64,000 bases of DNA, from positions 12,249 through 76,248 of the forward strand of contig CAZDYI010000049.1 of the NCBI GenBank assembly GCA_964509765.1, written 5' to 3'. This document shows, piece after piece, positions 60,718 to 64,000 of this stretch. Origin of the DNA: CAZDYI01 sp964509765 (GTDB lineage Bacteria; Pseudomonadota; Gammaproteobacteria; Tethybacterales; Tethybacteraceae). The notes beneath the pieces were generated by a model that searched no databases, was not told the DNA's origin, and saw only the letters and a program-made list of their open reading frames with translations. Positions within the stretch are counted from its first letter, which is position 1; each line of letters begins with the position of its first letter. A program made the position numbers and the translations under genes.

Positions 60718-62235
60718 ATGGAAAGCCTGTCGCTTCTTGCCGACGGCTTCGCCGTCGCGCTCGCGCCGAAGATGCTGCTCCTTGCGGTGTTCGGCTGCGT
60801 AATGGGCACCATGGTCGGGGCGATGCCCGGCCTCGGGCCGATCAACGGGGTGGCGATCCTCATCCCGCTCGCGTTCTCGATGGGCCTCGACGCGACCGAG
60901 GCTCTGATCCTGATGACGAGCGTCTACTACGGCGCGATGTACGGCGGGCGGATCTCCTCGATCATGCTCAACATCCCGGGCGACGAGCCGGCGCTGATAA
61001 CGACGCTCGACGGATACCCGATGGCGAAGCAGGGCAAGGCCGGCGAGGCGCTGGTCCTGTCCGGCGTTGCGTCCTTCGTCGGCGCGGCGCTCGCGACGGT
61101 CGGGCTGATGATCCTCGCTCCGCTGCTCGCCAAGGTCGCGTTCCTGTTCGGGCCGGCGGAGTACTTCGCGCTCTACATGCTCGCGTTCTGCACCCTGGGC
61201 GGACTGATCGGCAGGAACCAGGCCAAGTCGGCGCTGTCGGCGTGCATCGGGCTGGGCATCGCGGTCGTCGGGCTCGACAACTTCACCGGCATGCCGCGGC
61301 TGACCTTCGGCAACCTGCACCTGATGGACGGCGTCGACTACCTCGTCGCGATCGTCGGGCTGTTCGCGGTGTCGGAGATCTTCATCTTCATCGAGAGCCA
61401 CGGCAAGAGCAGCGCGATCGGCGTGAAGCTCAGCAAGATCGTCGTCCCGGTCGCGGACATCGTCCGCTCGTTCTGGACCATGCTCCGCGCGACCGCGATC
61501 GGCTTCGCCGCTGGCGTCCTCCCCGGAGCGGGCGCCTCGATCGGCAGCTACCTCTCCTACATGGGCGAGCGCGCGATCGCCAAGGACAAGGAGACCTTCG
61601 GCACGGGCAACCCGCGCGGGGTGGCCGCGCCCGAGGCCGGCAACAACGCCGCGGCCGGCGGGGCGCTCGTGCCCATGCTCACCCTCGGCGTCCCCGGCTC
61701 GGGCACGACCGCGGTGATGCTCGCGCTTCTGGTCACGCTCAACATCACTCCGGGCCCGCTGCTGTTCCAGGAGCGGCCTGACCTGGTCTGGGGGCTGATG
61801 GCGGCGCTGCTCGTCGCGAACGTGGTCCTGCTGATCCTCAACGTCCCGATGGTGAGGATATTCGTAAAGGTGCTCAGCGTCCCGCCGGCGATCCTCCTGC
61901 CAGGGGTGACCATGGTCTGCTTCGTCGGGATCTTCTCGCTGTCCGGGAGCAGCTTCGACCTGCTGCTGATCATCATGTTCGGGGTTCTCGGGTACGTGCT
62001 CCGCAAGCTGGAGGTTCCGACGGTCCCCATCGTCCTGGGGATACTTCTCGGCAAGCACATGGAGGACAACCTGCGCCGGGCGATGCTGATCTCGGACGGC
62101 GACGTGACCTACCTGTTCTCGTCGGGCATCTCGGCCGGGCTCTGGATCGGGGCGTTCGCCGGCTTCGTCGCGCCGTTCTTCCTGCGCAGGATCTTCAGCG
62201 GCCGGCCTGTTGCCGCCAAGACAGGCGAGGCATAG
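60718..62235 (+). CDS. tctA: Tripartite tricarboxylate transporter large permease TctA
   Basis: Large membrane subunit, 505 residues, about 12 helices. Family signatures are MVGAMPGLGPINGVAILIP, YYGAMYGGRISSIMLNIPGDEPALITTLDGYPMA-type repeats, GVLPGAGASIGSYLSY and GNNAAAGGALVPMLTLGVPGSGTTAVML, the two inverted-repeat motifs of TctA. It ends the operon. The 267 bp to gene F hold a small CCCC/GGGG hairpin near 62273-62289 and then the AT-rich promoter of F. Confidence 0.92.
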   Translation: MESLSLLADGFAVALAPKMLLLAVFGCVMGTMVGAMPGLGPINGVAILIPLAFSMGLDATEALILMTSVYYGAMYGGRISSIMLNIPGDEPALITTLDGYPMAKQGKAGEALVLSGVASFVGAALATVGLMILAPLLAKVAFLFGPAEYFALYMLAFCTLGGLIGRNQAKSALSACIGLGIAVVGLDNFTGMPRLTFGNLHLMDGVDYLVAIVGLFAVSEIFIFIESHGKSSAIGVKLSKIVVPVADIVRSFWTMLRATAIGFAAGVLPGAGASIGSYLSYMGERAIAKDKETFGTGNPRGVAAPEAGNNAAAGGALVPMLTLGVPGSGTTAVMLALLVTLNITPGPLLFQERPDLVWGLMAALLVANVVLLILNVPMVRIFVKVLSVPPAILLPGVTMVCFVGIFSLSGSSFDLLLIIMFGVLGYVLRKLEVPTVPIVLGILLGKHMEDNLRRAMLISDGDVTYLFSSGISAGLWIGAFAGFVAPFFLRRIFSGRPVAAKTGEA

Positions 62236-62392
62236 GCTTCCGAAACAGGACGGCGTCCGCTCTCCGGGCCATCCCCCTGCGCATGGGGCTTATCCGCCCA
62301 ATGCTTGGAAACTGACCTGAAATTCGTGAGGCAACCCCATGTTTCGTTCATGGCATGCCGAATACAACATATTGAAATTGCAACAAAAATAA

Positions 62393-62460
62393 CATGTGTC
62401 ATTTTGTTTGACACATGCTGTTAAAAAAAATGACACATACTGTCATTTTGGTAGTAAAAT
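62393..62460 (+). promoter_or_regulatory. Promoter and two inverted repeats of paralogue F
   Basis: The first dyad is CATGTGTCA-N7-TGACACATG (62393-62417), perfect 9-bp arms. The second is AAAATGACA-N5-TGTCATTTT (62427-62449), also perfect, sharing the TGACA core. Centres are 33 bp apart, about three helical turns. The -10 box TAAAAT (62455-62460) follows directly, so the second dyad covers the spacer and -35 region. The spacing differs from the 77-79 bp of A, B and D. Confidence 0.7.
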
Positions 62461-62502
62461 ACTTCCATTACAGCAGGCAAATGGCATATCATTGAACCAT
62501 CT

Positions 62503-63831
62503 GTGCGCGGGAAGGAAATGCAAGGCGTTGTCAGCAGGGACATAGCAGGGAAGATCCACAAGTCCCTGGAGCTGTATCCCGGTGTGATCATCAAGGGAGC
62601 CCGACAAGTGGGCAAGACCGTCTGTTCGAAACAGATCTGCTCTGAACTCGGAGGCAGGTATGTCAGCCTTGTGAAGGCGGAGAACCGAAGCGAGGCTAGT
62701 CGGAGGCCTGTCGACTTCCTGACACAGGCGCCTGCGAAACTGCTTGTGGTCGACGAGTTCCAAAGGGTTCCGAGGCTCATGGAAGCCGTCATGCAGGTTG
62801 CCGACGAGCAGGGCAGAAACGGAATGTTCCTGCTCACTGGGTCCTCAGACAGGTACAGGTTCAAGAAAAACCACGAGACTGCGGTAGGCAGGGTGTCGTC
62901 GCATTTCATGCGGCCTTTCAGCCAGCTGGAGATCGAGGCGCTCAGGGGCGGCAGCTCCCAACCGGTTGCATCCGGCGGAAAGCCGTTCAACATGATCGAT
63001 GCCATGTTGGCAGGCGAGTCTCCGGATTCCCACGGCTGCGACGGCTTGGAGGAAAGGGTTGCGACCGGCGGTTATCCCAAGGCCGTGCTGAGCCCTAGGC
63101 GCAGGAAAGAGATACTCGAGGACTACGTGGAAAACGACTTGGTCGACGAACTGTCCAGCATAAGCGCCAGCCAAGCGGTTTGGGGTATTCCGGACAATTT
63201 CGGCAAGCTTGCATGGAAGACCGGAATGCAGATGAACGTTCTGGACTTCGCCAAGGAGTCAGAGCTGCCTCCGCACACCGCAAGAAGGATGGTGTCGCTG
63301 CTGGCGAATTCCTTCGTGATCGAGCCGTTGCCGAGCCTGAAGGAGAAGATCAGTCCCAACAAGTTTTTGCGCAAGCCCAAGATGCACCTGAACGACTCAG
63401 GTCTTGCCTGCGCGCTGCTCGGGCTGAACGAAGACAGCCTGAGGTCCAGCCCGATTTGGGGGATGTTGCTTGAATCCTTCGTTCTGTCCGAGTTGCGCAA
63501 GCACCTCGCAGCAAGCACCCAGCCAAGGTTCACCGATCTCAGGTACTTCGGGGACACAGCCGGATTTGAGGTTGACCTTGTGATCGCCGACTTGCCCAAG
63601 CGGAACCTGTTCGCATTCGAGGTCAAGGCAACAAGCAAGGTGAACCGCAGCGACTGGTACTCGCTCTACAGGTTCATGCACATGTCAAAGGGCAGGTGCA
63701 AGCGCGCCGTCCTGGTCTACACAGGAGACGAGGTCGTCAAACTGGACGAGAACATCGAGGCCTGGCCGGTCTCGTTCCTGTGGAAGTGGAACCGAAGCGC
63801 AGGAGGCAACGGCCCGGGCAGGCAAGCCTAG
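62503..63831 (+). CDS. AAA ATPase with DUF4143-like nuclease-fold C-terminus (paralogue F)
   Basis: A 442-residue relative of E. Walker A GARQVGKT is at 32-39, Walker B VVDEFQ (Phe instead of the Ile of the others), sensor LLTGSS, a winged-helix-like segment (VLDFAKESELPPHTARRMV), and the nuclease-fold residues in LLESFVLSELRKHL, FEVDLVIAD and FEVKATSK. Paralogues E and F align throughout but differ from A-D at both ends. The start is uncertain: GTG 62503 gives the longest product; ATG 62518 follows GGGAAGGAA but very closely and matches the start of E about as well. AT-richer than the tct genes upstream. Confidence 0.83.
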   Translation: MRGKEMQGVVSRDIAGKIHKSLELYPGVIIKGARQVGKTVCSKQICSELGGRYVSLVKAENRSEASRRPVDFLTQAPAKLLVVDEFQRVPRLMEAVMQVADEQGRNGMFLLTGSSDRYRFKKNHETAVGRVSSHFMRPFSQLEIEALRGGSSQPVASGGKPFNMIDAMLAGESPDSHGCDGLEERVATGGYPKAVLSPRRRKEILEDYVENDLVDELSSISASQAVWGIPDNFGKLAWKTGMQMNVLDFAKESELPPHTARRMVSLLANSFVIEPLPSLKEKISPNKFLRKPKMHLNDSGLACALLGLNEDSLRSSPIWGMLLESFVLSELRKHLAASTQPRFTDLRYFGDTAGFEVDLVIADLPKRNLFAFEVKATSKVNRSDWYSLYRFMHMSKGRCKRAVLVYTGDEVVKLDENIEAWPVSFLWKWNRSAGGNGPGRQA

Positions 63832-63862
63832 GCGAAGCGGAAAGCCCGCACCCGGCGGACTC

Positions 63863-64000
63863 TCAGAACTTGAGCGTGTCCGGCGTCTTGGACGCGGCGG
63901 GCGTGCCCATCGACAGCGTGCCCGTGCTTGCCGGGGCGGAGGGCGCCTCGGCCGCCGCCGCCGGCGCGGCGCTGGCGAGCTCCCTGAACTCATCCATCCA
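63863..64000 (-). CDS. C-terminal fragment of an unknown protein (runs off the window)
   Basis: The last 45 codons of a minus-strand gene: WMDEFRELASAAP, then an Ala/Pro-rich low-complexity linker, then LSMGTPAASKTPDTLKF and a TGA stop. The frame and codon usage (GC-rich third positions) fit a real gene whose body lies beyond 64000. Nothing identifies its function. Confidence 0.5.
   Translation of the reverse strand, partial: WMDEFRELASAAPAAAAEAPSAPASTGTLSMGTPAASKTPDTLKF

Overview
The window is a high-GC bacterial chromosome segment packed with catabolic and transport operons. Gene content (TRAP, tripartite tricarboxylate and many carbohydrate ABC transporters, sulfolactate lyase, PreTA-type pyrimidine degradation, a VC_2705-type symporter with its DUF4212 partner) and the 23S rRNA point to Pseudomonadota, probably a marine or host-associated heterotroph. 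I cannot fix the class: the 23S 5' region reads proteobacterial, and many genes resemble alphaproteobacterial operons. No transposase, integrase, phage gene or CRISPR array was seen.

Layout. 1-3542: end of a sugar/osmolyte ABC operon (permease, GH63 hydrolase, ATPase). 3548-6848: two tandem AAA ATPase/nuclease-like genes (family A, B) in AT-rich DNA. 7191-10005: copper P-type ATPase and an SRAP protein. 10231-16769: polyol (mannitol/sorbitol) operon with binding protein, terminator, two permeases, AraC regulator, mannitol dehydrogenase and ATPase. 16809-20158: two more AAA/nuclease-like genes (C, D) and a small unknown gene. 20365-25524: sugar ABC transporter divergent from a GH32 sucrose/fructan hydrolase. 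25508-28245: Na+/solute symporter and small membrane partners. 28327-31755: sulfolactate degradation (suyA-suyB-slcC-comC). 31891-34661: unknown gene plus an exonuclease-CBS-DUF294 fusion. 34775-37911: TRAP transporter. 37972-47390: glycerol/dihydroxyacetone-type ABC transporter joined to a PTS-dependent dihydroxyacetone kinase set (dhaL, dhaM, HPr, EI, dhaK). 47445-50860: tRNA-Lys and a 23S-5S rRNA operon with no 16S gene in front. 51041-52315: AAA/nuclease-like gene E. 52392-58728: reductive pyrimidine degradation (preT, preA, beta-ureidopropionase, hydantoinase) plus cytosine deaminase. 58741-62235: cytochrome c and TctCBA. 62503-63831: AAA/nuclease-like gene F. The window ends in a truncated gene.

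The most unusual feature is the set of six AAA ATPase genes (A-F; AAA_14/DUF4143, COG1373-like), each with Walker A/B motifs, a winged-helix segment and a C-terminal E...D...ExK arrangement like the PD-(D/E)XK nuclease fold. Several carry private palindromes in their promoters: TAATTGA-N8-TCAATTA for A, AAGCGG-ATGCAT-CCGCTT for B, CCGAATCGATTCGG for D, CATGTGTCA-N7-TGACACATG for F, and TTCGGGAT-N13-ATCCCGAA before the small gene leading C. In A, B and more weakly D a second copy lies about 77-79 bp further upstream. The -10 boxes of A and D lie exactly 7 nt from the start codon, implying leaderless mRNAs. Architecture is conserved but operator sequence is private to each paralogue, which suggests a family of self-regulating, mutually insulated ATPase-nuclease units. 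No function for them is known to me.
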